A stretch of 64,000 nt of DNA from Streptomyces sp. NRRL WC-3742 (GTDB lineage Bacteria; Actinomycetota; Actinomycetes; Streptomycetales; Streptomycetaceae): NCBI RefSeq assembly GCF_000720635.1, contig NZ_JOCF01000019.1, positions 29,293 through 93,292 of the forward strand. The letters run 5' to 3'. Of the stretch, positions 14,347 to 24,094 are shown piece by piece. Below the pieces are notes generated by a model that had not been told where the DNA came from, ran no database searches, and saw nothing but the letters and a program-made list of their open reading frames with translations. The position numbers were made by a program, and so were the translations under genes. Numbering within the stretch: the stretch's first letter is position 1; each line of letters opens with the position of its first letter.

Positions 14347-15317
14347 GCCCGCACATCCTCGATACCCGCGACCGCCCGCAGCCGGTCGACCACATCCGCC
14401 CGCAGCTCCTCCGGCCCGAGCACCAGCACGTCCGGCCCGAACTCGGCGAGGTCGGCGCCCAGCCCGTTGCCGTACGGGATCTCCAGCTCGTCCCAGACCT
14501 CGTCCACCCGGGCACTGCTCAGCGCCTTGGTGCGCAGCGGGAAGCCCGCGCCCCGCCGCACCCGTACGGTCGCGGTGGCGGTGGCGCCCTCCCCGGCGAA
14601 CTTGGCGACGGTGGCCCGCACGTCCACGTGCTCGGGCACCGGCGCCGCGAAGGCGCCGGGCCTGCTGCGCACCTTGCCGACGATCCGGCTGAGCCGGAAC
14701 ACCCGGGCGTCGCCCCGGTCCCGGTCGTACCCGGCCAGGTACCAGTGCCCGCGCCAGCACTCCAGCGCCCACGGCTCCACGGTGCGCTGGTCCGCGGCGG
14801 CCGCGCCGGCCTTGCGGTACTCGAAGGTCACCGGGCGGCGGTCCCGGGCGGCGGTGAGCAGCGGCTCGAACGCGGCCTCCCGGCCGGGGATGCGCGGCTC
14901 CAGGGCGGTACGGCCCTCGGCCTCGGCGAAGGGCACCCCGGCCGCCCGCAGCTTCTGCAGGGCTCCGCTGGCCGCGCCGGACATCCTGGCCTGCTGCCAG
15001 ACCCGGGCGGCCAGGGTCAGCGCGGCCGCCTCCTCGGCGTCCAGCGCGATCTCCGGCAGCCGGTTGCGGTCGGGGCGGGCCAGGTAGCCCAGTTCCCCGT
15101 CCAGCGCGTTCTCGTCGACGTCGATCACCAGGCCGAGCTCGCGCAGGTCGTCCTTGTCCCGCTCGAACATCCGGTTGAAGGCGTCCTCGCTGCTGTTCTG
15201 CCAGGCTTCGCGGTACGCCTCGATGGATTCCCGCAGCTCCTTCTTGGAGAGCGGACGTCTGGTGTTCATCAGGCACAGGGCGAGATTCATCAGCCGCTCT
15301 GCCTTGGCGATCGCCAT
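14343..15317 (-). CDS. pafB: WYL-domain transcriptional regulator PafB
   Basis: A 324-residue partner of PafC. The N-terminal HTH opens AKAERLMNLALCLMNTRRPLS. A WYL domain follows (RRPVTFEYRKAGAAAADQRT, then WRGHWYLAGYDRDRGDARVFRLSRI, giving the W-x-W-Y-L-type signature) and a WCX segment. Start ATG 15317 has GGAAGGG upstream. First gene of a pafB-pafC-zinc-ribbon operon. The 5' neighbours are FKBP isomerases and the Pup ligase gene, the arrangement expected for the actinobacterial proteasome locus. Confidence 0.92.
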   Translation of the reverse strand: MAIAKAERLMNLALCLMNTRRPLSKKELRESIEAYREAWQNSSEDAFNRMFERDKDDLRELGLVIDVDENALDGELGYLARPDRNRLPEIALDAEEAAALTLAARVWQQARMSGAASGALQKLRAAGVPFAEAEGRTALEPRIPGREAAFEPLLTAARDRRPVTFEYRKAGAAAADQRTVEPWALECWRGHWYLAGYDRDRGDARVFRLSRIVGKVRSRPGAFAAPVPEHVDVRATVAKFAGEGATATATVRVRRGAGFPLRTKALSSARVDEVWDELEIPYGNGLGADLAEFGPDVLVLGPEELRADVVDRLRAVAGIEDVRA

Positions 15318-15437
15318 CGCTGACCCTTCCGGTGTGCCGCGCCGCGCGCGGGGTGCGCCAACCGGGCGATCCGTACCCGGCGGGACCGACCGTACCGGTA
15401 GCGGTACGCACCGCAAAAGCCGCCTCCGGATACAGCC

Positions 15438-15469
15438 GCGGGCCGGGCCCCCGAAGGGGTCCGGCCCGC
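15438..15469 (-). terminator. Terminator of single-domain FKBP gene
   Basis: A 14-bp stem with one G-U pair, arms 15438-15451 and 15456-15469, tetraloop cgaa. It lies 14 bp after the FKBP stop on the minus strand. Confidence 0.7.
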
Positions 15470-15482
15470 GCTCCCGTCAGGC

Positions 15483-15866
15483 TCAGACGCCCAGCAGGTC
15501 GACCACGAAGATCAGGGTCGAGTGCGGCGGGATCGCCGAGGTCGGCGACTGCGCGCCGTACGCCAGGTGCGACGGGATGGTCAGCTCACGACGACCGCCG
15601 ACCTTCATGCCGACGACACCCTGGTCCCAGCCCTTGATGACCCGGCCGCCGCCCAGCGGGAAGCGGAACTCGTTCGGGCTCCGGTTCCAGCTCGCGTCGA
15701 ACTCCTCGCCGGTCTCGAAGGTCACGCCCACGTAGCGGACCTTGACGTTCTGGCCCGGCTTGGCCTCCTCGCCGTCGCCCACGACGATGTCGCGGATCTT
15801 CAGCTCGGTCGGGGCCTCGCCGCCCGGGAAGTCGATCTCGGGCTTCTCGTTGAGGTTGACGCTCAC
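15483..15866 (-). CDS. FKBP-type peptidyl-prolyl cis-trans isomerase (single domain, cytoplasmic)
   Basis: A 127-residue FKBP that catalyses prolyl isomerisation during folding. The core is complete: VKVRYVGVTFETGEEFDASW, the active-site FRFPLGGGRVIKGWDQGVVG, and the HLAYG...IPPHSTLIFVVDLL end. No signal peptide or membrane segment is seen, so it is cytoplasmic. GTG 15866 is taken as start (AGAGGGA a few bases before it); earlier in-frame codons add unrelated sequence. It is the first of three FKBP genes in a row between pafBC and pafA. Confidence 0.94.
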   Translation of the reverse strand: MSVNLNEKPEIDFPGGEAPTELKIRDIVVGDGEEAKPGQNVKVRYVGVTFETGEEFDASWNRSPNEFRFPLGGGRVIKGWDQGVVGMKVGGRRELTIPSHLAYGAQSPTSAIPPHSTLIFVVDLLGV

Positions 15867-16028
15867 AGTCCCTCTTCTCGCTTTCGCAATCCGTACACGA
15901 CCGAGCGGCGGGCATCCGCACGCGTGGTCCGTTGCCAGACCACCGTACGGGTGCCCGCCGCCTGTCCGGGAACGGCCACGCGGCCGGACCCGTAGGTCAA
16001 TCACCCACCATTGTCACCCGAAAGTGGA

Positions 16029-17351
16029 TCAGCCCTGACCCGCGTCGAGGATGTCCACCACGAAGACCAGCGTCGAGCCCGGCGGGATGTCGCCCTGGCC
16101 CTTGTCGCCGTAGGCCAGCGCCGCCGGGATCACCAGCTCGACCCGGCTGCCGACGGTCTGGCCCGCCAGCCCCTGGTCCCAGCCCTGGATGACCTGGCCG
16201 CCGCCCACCGGGAAGGAGAACGCCTGGCCCTTGCTGAGCGAGGAGTCGAAGACCTTGCCGTCCTTGAACAGCGCGCCGGTGTACTGGACGACGACCTTCT
16301 CGCCCTTCTCCACCGCCGGGCCCGTGCCCTTGATCAGGACGTGCGTCCTGAGCTCGGTCGGGTCCTTCGCCCCGGCGACCGGGGTGATCTCCGCCGGCTT
16401 CTTGCCGTTGTCCTTGACCTGCGGGAAGTCCGCCGGCGGCGCGGTGACCGTGCCGCTGACCACCGAGTCCGGGGCGTTGGTGTTGCGGATGTCGATCACG
16501 AAGATCAGGTCGTCCTTGGCGCCGATCGACATGTCGGCCTTGCCCTTGTCGCCGAACGCGGCGGCCGGCGGGGCCACCACCAGCACGCGCGAACCGGCCT
16601 TCTTCCCGACCACGGCCTGGTCCAGCGCCGGGATCAGCGCGTCCGTGCCGGCCTGGAAGATCTGCGGCTTGCCGCTGTTGTCGTACGAGCTCGGGATGTC
16701 CTTGCCCGTGTTCCAGTCCTTGGCGGTGTAGTCCACCGAGGTCCAGTTGTTCTTCTCCACCTTGGGGCCGCTGCCCTCGGAGAGGACCTTGACCACGAAG
16801 GTGCCGTCCGACTTCTCGCCGGGCACCTGGATCTCGGCCTTCTTGCCGAAGTCGCCCGTGATCGTCGGCAGCACCTTGGCGCTGTCCTTGATCGGCGGCA
16901 CCGGCTCGGTGGTCGGCGTGGGCGGCGCGGTCTTGGCCGCGTCCGGCTTGGCGGCCGACGGCTCGTCCTTGGTACCGCCGTCCTTGTTCACCAGGTAGAG
17001 CGTCACGGCGCTGCCGGCCAGCAGCACGGCGAGGACCGTGCCGAGGATCACACCGAGACGGCCCACCCCGGGCGGGTTCTCGTCGTACCCGGCCTCGGAG
17101 ACGTCGGCCCGGCGCACGTTGCTGGCGAAGATCTGCGGGGCGTCGTCGCCCTCCTCCTTCGCCGCACCGGCCGGACGCGGGCTCTCGCCCGGCTGCGCCC
17201 AGCCTGCCTGCTGCGCGAGGATCGACGGGGGCACGACGATCGACTCGCGATCCGCCGCAACCGCCCCGCCGGGACGCGAGGCGGCCGGGTCACCGGCAGG
17301 GCCGTTCGCCGCGGTGCCGTCGCCGCCCGGGCTCGGCGTCTTCTCAGTCAT
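16029..17351 (-). CDS. Membrane-anchored two-domain FKBP-type isomerase
   Basis: 440 residues. A disordered cytoplasmic N-terminus (about 1-95) is followed by one membrane helix (LGVILGTVLAVLLAGSAVTLYLV), a Pro/Thr-rich linker and two FKBP domains facing outside. The N-terminal domain (about 185-295) keeps the fold but lacks the usual GWDQ loop; it has ALIPALDQAVVGKKAGSR instead. The C-terminal domain (about 325-438) is canonical, with SFPVGGGQVIQGWDQGLAG and LAYGDKGQGDIPPGSTLVF. It is paralogous to the lipoprotein FKBP encoded just upstream (17604-18593). Likely role: folding of exported proteins. Start ATG 17351 follows GGGGAG. Confidence 0.9.
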   Translation of the reverse strand: MTEKTPSPGGDGTAANGPAGDPAASRPGGAVAADRESIVVPPSILAQQAGWAQPGESPRPAGAAKEEGDDAPQIFASNVRRADVSEAGYDENPPGVGRLGVILGTVLAVLLAGSAVTLYLVNKDGGTKDEPSAAKPDAAKTAPPTPTTEPVPPIKDSAKVLPTITGDFGKKAEIQVPGEKSDGTFVVKVLSEGSGPKVEKNNWTSVDYTAKDWNTGKDIPSSYDNSGKPQIFQAGTDALIPALDQAVVGKKAGSRVLVVAPPAAAFGDKGKADMSIGAKDDLIFVIDIRNTNAPDSVVSGTVTAPPADFPQVKDNGKKPAEITPVAGAKDPTELRTHVLIKGTGPAVEKGEKVVVQYTGALFKDGKVFDSSLSKGQAFSFPVGGGQVIQGWDQGLAGQTVGSRVELVIPAALAYGDKGQGDIPPGSTLVFVVDILDAGQG

Positions 17352-17555
17352 GACTCCCCATCCATCTCGCCACGAGGTCTTCAGGTCCACACCCGGCGTG
17401 GTGAGAGCCGGGCCGCCCGCCGCACCGCCCGCCCAGGACCTGGGCGCCGGGGGCGCCTGCCACAGTGCGAGGGCAGTATGACAGCTCAGGATGAGGGCGG
17501 ACGTGCGCGTCTGCGAACGTCCGCCCAAGCCTACGGAATCCCCGGGGCCAGTTCC

Positions 17556-17606
17556 TAGGGCCCGTCCTGCCGATCTTCCCGGGGCCGGTCGACAGGACGG
17601 GCCCTA
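17556..17606 (-). terminator. Long inverted repeat after lipoprotein FKBP gene
   Basis: 14-bp perfect arms (17556-17569 and 17593-17606) with a 23-base GC-rich loop. On the minus strand the stem begins in the TAG stop codon of the FKBP gene. There is no U-run, as is common for streptomycete terminators. Confidence 0.65.
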
Positions 17607-18593
17607 AACCGCTTCGAGAATGTCGATCACGAAGACCAGCGTCGAGTTCGCCGGTACGGCGCCCTGCGCCTTGTCCTGGTAGCCGAGCGCCGGCGGCACC
17701 ACCAGCAGCACCCGGCTGCCGACGTTCTGCCCGACCAGGCCCTTGTCCCAGCCCTCGATCACGCTGCCGGTGCCGATCTGCACCGCCTGCGCGCCGCCGT
17801 GCGTCCAGGAGGCGTCGAACTGCTGGCCGTTGCTCCACAGCACCCCGGTGTACTGCACCACCAGCGTCTGCCCGCTCCTGACCGGCTTGCCCTCGCCCTT
17901 GACCAGCACCGCCTGCTGGAGGTCCGTCGGCGCCGCCTGCCCCTGCGGGACCGTGATGGTCATCGGCGCCTTGCCGTTGTCCTTGACCTGCGGCAGCGTC
18001 GCGGCGGCCTGCGTCATCGCCCCGGTCAGCGTGGAGTCCGGCGGCAGCGCCTCCACGACGTCCAGGACGAACACCACCGTGTCCCCCTTGGCCACCCCCA
18101 GCTGGTCCGACCCCTGGTCGCCGAAGGCCGCCGCCGGAGGGGCCACCACCAGCAGCCGGGTGCCCACCTTCTTGCCGATCACGCTCTGGTCCAGCGCCGG
18201 CACCAGCTGCCCGCTGCCCGCCTGGTACAGCTGCGGCTTGCCGTTCGGATCGTACGAACTGGGCAGGTCCTTGCCCGTCGTCCAGTCCTTCGCCGTGTAG
18301 TTGACCGTCACCCAGTCGCCCTTGTTGACGGCCGACCGCTCGCCCTCGCTCACCGTGTTCACCACGAACTGCCCGCCGGGCCGGGCGCCCTCGGGGATGG
18401 TGATGGTCGCCTTGCTGCCGAAACCGCCGCCGGACAGGACCGGCATCGGCGACGCCTCGCTGACCGGAGCGGGCACGGTCGGGGGCGCACTGGCCGTGGA
18501 CGGCGTCGCCGGGGATGCCGCCTTGGGCGAGCTGCTGCACCCGACGGCGAGCAGCAGCGGCAGCGTGAGAAGCAAACCGGCGGTGCGGCGCAC
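17604..18593 (-). CDS. Lipoprotein two-domain FKBP-type isomerase
   Basis: 329 residues. GTG 18593 gives a short, perfect lipoprotein signal: MRRTAGLLLTLPLLLAVGC with the lipobox LAVGC; AGGA lies at the right distance before it. Two extracellular FKBP domains follow. The first (about 65-190) is degenerate in its active-site loop (QLVPALDQSVIGKKVGTR). The second (about 215-328) has QIGTGSVIEGWDKGLVGQNVGSR and LGYQDKAQGAVPANSTLVF. It closely parallels the membrane-anchored FKBP downstream, which suggests gene duplication with a switch between lipid and helix anchoring. Upstream in-frame GTG 18641 is a less likely start. Confidence 0.9.
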   Translation of the reverse strand: MRRTAGLLLTLPLLLAVGCSSSPKAASPATPSTASAPPTVPAPVSEASPMPVLSGGGFGSKATITIPEGARPGGQFVVNTVSEGERSAVNKGDWVTVNYTAKDWTTGKDLPSSYDPNGKPQLYQAGSGQLVPALDQSVIGKKVGTRLLVVAPPAAAFGDQGSDQLGVAKGDTVVFVLDVVEALPPDSTLTGAMTQAAATLPQVKDNGKAPMTITVPQGQAAPTDLQQAVLVKGEGKPVRSGQTLVVQYTGVLWSNGQQFDASWTHGGAQAVQIGTGSVIEGWDKGLVGQNVGSRVLLVVPPALGYQDKAQGAVPANSTLVFVIDILEAV

Positions 18594-18661
18594 GGTGGTC
18601 CTAACTGTCGGTCGAAGTCGGCCATCCCCAACTCGACCCACAGCGTATGCCCGGCACGCCT

Positions 18662-18690
18662 CCGGCCCCGGTAGACACCACCGGGGCCGG
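18662..18690 (-). terminator. Terminator of pafA
   Basis: Perfect 11-bp stem ccggccccggt / accggggccgg with a 7-base loop, 31 bp after the pafA stop codon on the minus strand. Confidence 0.75.
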
Positions 18691-18721
18691 AACCGCCCGA
18701 ATCACCTGACCCGCGGGAACG

Positions 18722-20083
18722 TCACATCCCCGCGATCAGCTTCTCCACCCGCTCGTCCACCGACCGGAACGGGTCCTTGCACAGGACGGTGCGCTGCGCC
18801 TGGTCGTTCAGCTTCAGGTGCACCCAGTCCACCGTGAAGTCCCGCCGCTGCTCCTGCGCCCGCCGGATGAAGTCCCCGCGCAGCCGGGCCCGGGTGGTCT
18901 GCGGCGGCACCGACTTGGCCTCGAAGGTCTTCAGGTCGGTGGTCACCCGCTTCGCCTGCCCCTTGCCCTGGAGCAGGTAGAACAGCCCGCGCCGGCGGTG
19001 GATGTCGTGGTACGCGAGGTCGATCTGCGCCACCCGGGGGTTGGACATGCTCATCTGGTGCTTCTCGCGGTAGCGCTCGATGAGCTTGTACTTCATGATC
19101 CAGTCGATCTCGGTGGCCACCTCGTCGAGGTTCTCGCTGCGCACGGCCTCCAGGGTGCGGCCCCACAGGTCGAGGACCTGGGCGACGGTGCCGGTGTTGA
19201 TGCCCTTGCGGTCGGCGAACTCCAGGGCCTTGGTGTAGTACTCCTCCTGGATGTCCAGCGCACTGGCCTCCCGGCCGTTGGCCAGGCGCACCTGGTGGGT
19301 GCCGGTGAGGTCGTGGCTGACCTCGCGGATCGCCCGGATCGGGTTCTCCAGCGTGAGGTCGCGCATCACCACGCCGGCCTCGATCAGCCGCAGCACCAGG
19401 TCGGTGGAGCCGACCTTGAGCAGCGTCGTGGTCTCCGACATGTTGGAGTCGCCGACGATCACGTGCAGCCGGCGGTAGCGCTCGGCGTCCGCGTGCGGCT
19501 CGTCCCTGGTGTTGATGATCGGACGGGAGCGGGTGGTCGCGGAGCTCACGCCCTCCCAGATGTGCTCGGCCCGCTGGCTGACGCAGTAGACCGCGCCGCG
19601 CGGGGTCTGCAGCACCTTGCCGGCCCCGCAGATCAGCTGCCGGGTGACCAGGAACGGGATGAGCACGTCCGCGAGGCGGGAGAACTCCCCGTGCCGGGTC
19701 ACGCAGTAGTTCTCGTGGCAGCCGTAGGAGTTGCCGGCCGAGTCGGTGTTGTTCTTGAAGAGGTAGACGTCCCCCGCGATGCCCTCCTCGTGCAGCCGCC
19801 GCTCGGCGTCCACCAGGAGCCCTTCGAGGATGCGCTCGCCCGCCTTGTCGTGCGTCACCAGCTCGACGACGTTGTCGCACTCGGGGGTGGCGTACTCGGG
19901 GTGGGAGCCGACGTCGAGGTAGAGGCGGGCGCCGTTGCGCAGGAACACGTTGCTGCTGCGGCCCCAGGAGACGACCCGGCGGAACAGGTACCGCGCCACT
20001 TCGTCCGGCGACAGCCGCCGCTGCCCGCGGAACGTACAGGTCACGCCGTACTCGTTCTCCAGCCCGAAAATCCGGCGGTCCAT
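18722..20083 (-). CDS. pafA: Pup-protein ligase PafA
   Basis: The 453-residue glutamine-synthetase-like ligase attaches Pup, through its C-terminal glutamate, to lysines of target proteins using ATP. Diagnostic sequences are [18 protein letters not shown] at the start (the metal/nucleotide glutamates), [44 protein letters not shown] and [31 protein letters not shown]. The full length matches the family. Start ATG 20083 follows AGGGAG. It is homologous to dop at 22391-23902 but has the ligase-type N-terminus. With prcA, prcB, pup, dop and arc close by, the whole pupylation cycle is encoded in this locus. Confidence 0.98.
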   Translation of the reverse strand: MDRRIFGLENEYGVTCTFRGQRRLSPDEVARYLFRRVVSWGRSSNVFLRNGARLYLDVGSHPEYATPECDNVVELVTHDKAGERILEGLLVDAERRLHEEGIAGDVYLFKNNTDSAGNSYGCHENYCVTRHGEFSRLADVLIPFLVTRQLICGAGKVLQTPRGAVYCVSQRAEHIWEGVSSATTRSRPIINTRDEPHADAERYRRLHVIVGDSNMSETTTLLKVGSTDLVLRLIEAGVVMRDLTLENPIRAIREVSHDLTGTHQVRLANGREASALDIQEEYYTKALEFADRKGINTGTVAQVLDLWGRTLEAVRSENLDEVATEIDWIMKYKLIERYREKHQMSMSNPRVAQIDLAYHDIHRRRGLFYLLQGKGQAKRVTTDLKTFEAKSVPPQTTRARLRGDFIRRAQEQRRDFTVDWVHLKLNDQAQRTVLCKDPFRSVDERVEKLIAGM

Positions 20084-20198
20084 GAGCACTCCCTTGTCTG
20101 TCGGAGCTGTCCGAAACCGCCTCCACGGCGGCTGGGCCGCCGCAGGGGCACCGGAGCCCCGTACGGCGGTCGGGCCGCCGCACGGGACTCCTCTGGCA

Positions 20199-20960
20199 CT
20201 ACTCGTCCGACGGCGGGGTGGCCGCCGGCCTGTCCTCGTCGTCCGACTCGGCGGACTGGTCGCCCTCGAGCAGCCGGCCGAGCTGGTTGCCGAGGATGCG
20301 CTTGAACTTGCGTTGCTGGAACCGCTGGCGGTCGAGGACGGCCACCTCCAGCTGCTCCGGGGTCAGGGTGCGCGGGCTGCCCCCGTTGGGGTCGCGGGCC
20401 AGCGAGTCGACCGCGACCCTGACGGCCTCGGTCAGGCTCAGCCCGGCGCGGTGGCGCTGGCCCAGGTAGTTGCCGATGGAGTCGGCGTTGCCGCCGACCA
20501 CCACGTAGTTCTTCTCGTCGACGACCGAGCCGTCCGGCGTGAGCCGGTAGATCTGGTCCTGGTCGACGTCGCGGCCGACCTCGGCCACGATCAGCTCGAC
20601 CTCGTACGGCTTGTCGCCGACGGAGGAGAAGATGGTGCCCAGCGTCTGGGCGTAGACGTTGGCCAGGCCCCGGGCGGTCACGTCGGCCCGGTCGTAGGAG
20701 TAGCCGCGCAGGTCGGCGTAGCGGACGCCGCCGATGCGCAGGTTCTCGAACTCGTTGTAGCGGCCGACCGCCGCGAAGGCGATCTTGTCGTAGATCTCGG
20801 AGACCTTGTGCAGCGCCCGCGAGGTGTTCTCCGCGACGAAGACGATGCCGTCGGCGTAGGTGAGCACGACCACGCTGCGACCGCGCGCGATGCCCTTGCG
20901 GGCGTACTCCGCGCGGTCCGCCATGGCCTGCTGGGGTGAGACGTAGAACGGTGTCGACAC
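20199..20960 (-). CDS. prcA: Proteasome subunit alpha PrcA
   Basis: This 253-residue alpha-ring subunit opens with the gate-forming [29 protein letters not shown] and continues with the standard fold ([39 protein letters not shown]). As expected for alpha subunits there is no catalytic N-terminal threonine. The C-terminal tail is acidic and disordered ([22 protein letters not shown]). GTG start with AAAGGGA upstream. It is 31 bp after prcB, so the two are co-expressed, as the 20S particle needs equal amounts. Confidence 0.97.
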   Translation of the reverse strand: MSTPFYVSPQQAMADRAEYARKGIARGRSVVVLTYADGIVFVAENTSRALHKVSEIYDKIAFAAVGRYNEFENLRIGGVRYADLRGYSYDRADVTARGLANVYAQTLGTIFSSVGDKPYEVELIVAEVGRDVDQDQIYRLTPDGSVVDEKNYVVVGGNADSIGNYLGQRHRAGLSLTEAVRVAVDSLARDPNGGSPRTLTPEQLEVAVLDRQRFQQRKFKRILGNQLGRLLEGDQSAESDDEDRPAATPPSDE

Positions 20961-20991
20961 CGGCGGTCGTCCCTTTCCTGTGAGGTGGCGG

Positions 20992-21834
20992 CTAGATCAG
21001 CGGGGCCTGCGGGCCGTTGGGACGGGTCAGGCGCTCGTCGGTGATCGCGACGGCGATCTCGGCGACCTCCGACTCGGTGAGCCGGCGGAAGCCGTCCTCC
21101 GTGATCAGCGAGACGATGGGGTAGATCTTGCGGGCGAGGTCCGGGCCACCGGTGGCGGAGTCGTCGTCGGCCGCGTCGTAGAGCGCCTGGATGACCAGGG
21201 TGGCGGCCTGCTCGGCCGTCAGGTCCTCGCGGTAGAGCTTCTTGAGCGAGCCCCGCGCGAACACCGAGCCGGAGCCGGTAGCGGCGAACCCGCGCTCCTC
21301 CGAACGCCCGCCGGTGACGTCGTAGTTGAAGATCCGGCCGCGCCCGAGGTCGAAGTCGTAGCCGGCGAACAGCGGGACGACGGCCAGGCCCTGCATCGCC
21401 ATGCCCAGGTTGCCCCGGATCATGGTGGTCAGCCGGTTGGCCTTGCCCTCCAGGGAGAGCGTGGTGCCCTCGATCTTCTCGTAGTGCTCCAGTTCCAGCT
21501 GGAACAGCCGGACCATCTCGACCGCGAGGCCCGCGGTACCGGCGATGCCGACCGCGCTGTACTCGTCGGCCGGGAAGACCTTCTCGATGTCGCGCTGGGC
21601 GATCACGTTGCCCATCGTCGCCCGCCGGTCACCGGCGATCACCACGCCGCCGGCGAAGATCGCGGCGACGATCGTCGTGCCGTGCGGCGCCTCGACCACG
21701 GCCCCCTCGGGGAGCCCGCGGTGGCCGGGCAGCATCTCCGGCTTGTGCTCGGCGAGGAAGTCCAGGAACGAGGACGACCCCGGAGTCAGGAAGGCAGCCG
21801 GTAGACGCCCGGTGCCACGAGTGTTGGGTTCCAC
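20992..21834 (-). CDS. prcB: Proteasome subunit beta PrcB (catalytic)
   Basis: A 280-residue precursor of the catalytic ring. The propeptide covers residues 1-52 and autocleavage is expected in [10 protein letters not shown], exposing Thr53 as nucleophile. Other active-site residues are visible (GDRRATMGN with the conserved Asp/Arg, then the lysine region after [19 protein letters not shown] near the C-terminal side). It precedes prcA on the minus strand. Start GTG 21834. Confidence 0.97.
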   Translation of the reverse strand: MEPNTRGTGRLPAAFLTPGSSSFLDFLAEHKPEMLPGHRGLPEGAVVEAPHGTTIVAAIFAGGVVIAGDRRATMGNVIAQRDIEKVFPADEYSAVGIAGTAGLAVEMVRLFQLELEHYEKIEGTTLSLEGKANRLTTMIRGNLGMAMQGLAVVPLFAGYDFDLGRGRIFNYDVTGGRSEERGFAATGSGSVFARGSLKKLYREDLTAEQAATLVIQALYDAADDDSATGGPDLARKIYPIVSLITEDGFRRLTESEVAEIAVAITDERLTRPNGPQAPLI

Positions 21835-21989
21835 ACGATTCCTTCCAGGTAGCTTGAAGCGCGCGCTGCCCGCACCCTACCCGCCCGACGATCATCGTCA
21901 GCGGGTGGAGGGCCGGTGCCGGACGGCCGGGCCGCCCGGCCGCGTTTCGACGGTCGCGACCGTGAATTCCCGAATACCGGGGGCGGGGG

Positions 21990-22208
21990 CTATTGCCCGC
22001 CCTTCTGCACGAATCCGCGCACGAAATCCTCGGCGTTCGACTCGAGTACCTCGTCGATTTCGTCGAGAACCGCGTCGACGTCGTCGCTCAGCTTTTCCTG
22101 GCGCTCCTTGAGGTCGTCGGAATTCTGGGTTTCCGCCGCCTGCTCCTCGACCTCCTCGGAAGAGCGGTTCGCCCGCTGCTGGCCGCCGCCGGTGTCCTTG
22201 CTCGCCAT
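21990..22208 (-). CDS. pup: Prokaryotic ubiquitin-like protein Pup
   Basis: 72 residues beginning MASKDTGGGQQRANRSSEEV and ending FVQKGGQ. The C-terminal Gly-Gly-Gln is the form that Dop must deamidate to Glu before PafA can ligate it. The central segment (LKERQEKLSDDVDAVLDEIDEVLE) is the coiled-coil helix that Arc/Mpa binds. It contains no lysine-poor oddities and has the normal length. GAGGGAA lies almost against ATG 22208. The upstream region carries a perfect 10-bp inverted repeat next to a -10-like element (22251-22275). Confidence 0.98.
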   Translation of the reverse strand: MASKDTGGGQQRANRSSEEVEEQAAETQNSDDLKERQEKLSDDVDAVLDEIDEVLESNAEDFVRGFVQKGGQ

Positions 22209-22250
22209 TTCCCTCACCCCGCTCGATTCGTCTGGCACGGTTTGGTCGGT

Positions 22251-22279
22251 GGGTCGGTGCTGGTTGCACCGACCCTATA
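22251..22279 (-). promoter_or_regulatory. Inverted repeat and -10-like element upstream of pup
   Basis: Perfect 10-bp arms gggtcggtgc / gcaccgaccc (22251-22260 and 22266-22275). A minus-strand TATAGGGT (22279-22272) overlaps the outer arm, so the expected transcription start falls inside the repeat. It reads better as an operator at the start site than as an RNA hairpin. The -35 is not recognisable. Confidence 0.45.
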
Positions 22280-22390
22280 CACAAGGTGCGACTGCCGCTC
22301 CCGGTTTGCCGGTGGCGCTTCCTGTCCAACACCCGCTGCCACCCCGGATGATTCCCATTCGGCGGACGTTCACCCGTGGTGATCGAAAAG

Positions 22391-23902
22391 TTACCCGCCG
22401 GCCAGGACGCGGAGGAGGTCCTCCGCCGTGCGGCAGCGGTCCAGCAGTTCCTTGACGTGGTTGCGGGTGCCCCGCAGCGGCTCCAGGGTGGGCACCCTCT
22501 GCAACGAGTCCCGCCCCGGCAGGTCGAAGATCACCGAGTCCCAGGAGGCCGCCGCGACGTGCTCGGCGTACTGGTCGAGGCAGCGCCCGCGGAAGTAGGC
22601 CCTGGTGTCCTCCGGGGGCTGGGTGACGGCCCGCTCGACCTCCTCCTCGGTCACCAGCCGCTCGAAGCGGCCGCGGGCCACCAGACGGTTGTAGAGGCCC
22701 TTCTCGGGCCGCACGTCGCTGTACTGGAGGTCCACGAGGTGGAGCCGGGAGTTGTCCCACTCCAGCGCGTCCCGGCTGCGGTAGCCCTCCAGGATCTCCC
22801 GCTTGGCGATCCAGTCCAGTTGCTTGGAGAGCGACATCGGGTCGTTCTCCAGGCGGGCCAGGACGTCCTCCCAGCGGGCCAGCACGTCCACGGTCTGCTC
22901 GTCGGCGTCCGTGCCGAAGCGGTCCTCGACGTACTTGCGGGCCAGCTCGAAGTACTCCAGCTGGAGCTGGACGGCGGTGAGCTTGCGCCCGTTGCGCAGG
23001 GTGATGAGGTGCTTGAGGTTCGGGTCGTGGGAGACCCGGTGCAGGGTGCGCACCGGCTGGTCGACGGCGAGGTCGGAGGCGATGAAGGAGTCCTCGATCA
23101 TCGACAGGACCAGCGAGGTGGTGCCCAGCTTGAGGTAGGTGGAGATCTCGGAGAGGTTGGCGTCCCCGATGATCACGTGCAGCCGGCGGTACTTCTCGGC
23201 GTCGGCGTGCGGTTCGTCGCGGGTGTTGATGATCGGCCGCTTGAGGGTGGTCTCCAGGCCGACCTCGACCTCGAAGTAGTCGGCGCGCTGGCTGATCTGG
23301 AAGCCGTGCGCCGAGCCGTCCTGGCCCAGGCCCACCCGGCCGGCGCCGGTCACGACCTGGCGGGAGACGAAGAACGGCGTGAGGTGGCGGACGATGTCGG
23401 CGAACGGCGTCGCCCGCTTCATCAGGTAGTTCTCGTGGGTGCCGTAGGAGGCGCCCTTGTTGTCGGTGTTGTTCTTGTACAGGAGGATGTTCTGCCCGTT
23501 GGGCAGCTCCAGCGCGCGCCGGGCGGCGGCGGCCATGATCCGCTCGCCGGCCTTGTCCCAGAGCACGGCGTCGCGCGGGTTGGTCACCTCGGGCGAGCTG
23601 TACTCCGGGTGCGCGTGGTCCACGTAGAACCGGGCCCCGTTGGTGAGGATCACGTTGGCGAGGCCGATGTCCTCGTCGGTCAGCTGGCTGGCGTCCGCCA
23701 CCTCGCGCGCGAGGTCGAAGCCCCGCGCGTCGCGCAGCGGGTTCTCCTCCTCGAAGTCCCAGCGGGCCCGCCGGGCCCGGTGCATCGCCGCCGCGTACGC
23801 GTTGACGATCTGGGACGAGGTGAGCATGGCGTTGGCGTTGGGGTGCCCGGGTACGGAGATCCCGTACTCGGTCTCGATCCCCATCACGCGCCGTACGGTC
23901 AT
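22391..23902 (-). CDS. dop: Pup deamidase/depupylase Dop
   Basis: This 503-residue paralogue of PafA converts the C-terminal Gln of Pup to Glu and also removes Pup from substrates. It begins [21 protein letters not shown], the Dop-type N-terminus, and carries the Dop-specific insertion in the first about 80 residues ([29 protein letters not shown]). Shared core motifs are [40 protein letters not shown] and [31 protein letters not shown]. Start ATG 23902 is preceded by a strong AAGGAGG. It stands immediately upstream of pup, 182 bp away. Confidence 0.97.
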   Translation of the reverse strand: MTVRRVMGIETEYGISVPGHPNANAMLTSSQIVNAYAAAMHRARRARWDFEEENPLRDARGFDLAREVADASQLTDEDIGLANVILTNGARFYVDHAHPEYSSPEVTNPRDAVLWDKAGERIMAAAARRALELPNGQNILLYKNNTDNKGASYGTHENYLMKRATPFADIVRHLTPFFVSRQVVTGAGRVGLGQDGSAHGFQISQRADYFEVEVGLETTLKRPIINTRDEPHADAEKYRRLHVIIGDANLSEISTYLKLGTTSLVLSMIEDSFIASDLAVDQPVRTLHRVSHDPNLKHLITLRNGRKLTAVQLQLEYFELARKYVEDRFGTDADEQTVDVLARWEDVLARLENDPMSLSKQLDWIAKREILEGYRSRDALEWDNSRLHLVDLQYSDVRPEKGLYNRLVARGRFERLVTEEEVERAVTQPPEDTRAYFRGRCLDQYAEHVAAASWDSVIFDLPGRDSLQRVPTLEPLRGTRNHVKELLDRCRTAEDLLRVLAGG

Positions 23903-24044
23903 GCGGCCCTCCTTGCCCCGTGGCCCGCCCCGGACGGGCGGAACACACTGACGTACCGCTGAACAACACCGACGCCGGCGTTGTGCCCGCGGACGGTGGG
24001 TCGAGCCTAGAACCCGGCGCTGAGAGGCGGGCCCCGAGACGCGC

Positions 24045-24082
24045 CGTCCGGCTGCGGGGCCGCGAGGCGCCACAGCCGGACG
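24045..24082 (-). terminator. Terminator of arc
   Basis: Perfect 10-bp arms (24045-24054 and 24073-24082) with an 18-base loop, 13 bp after the arc stop codon on the minus strand. No U-run. Confidence 0.55.
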
Positions 24083-24094
24083 GTGTGCAGGTGC

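Noticed and set aside
24045..24082. Small RNA gene downstream of arc
   Set aside because: The hairpin is explained as the arc terminator; no promoter is visible for an independent RNA.
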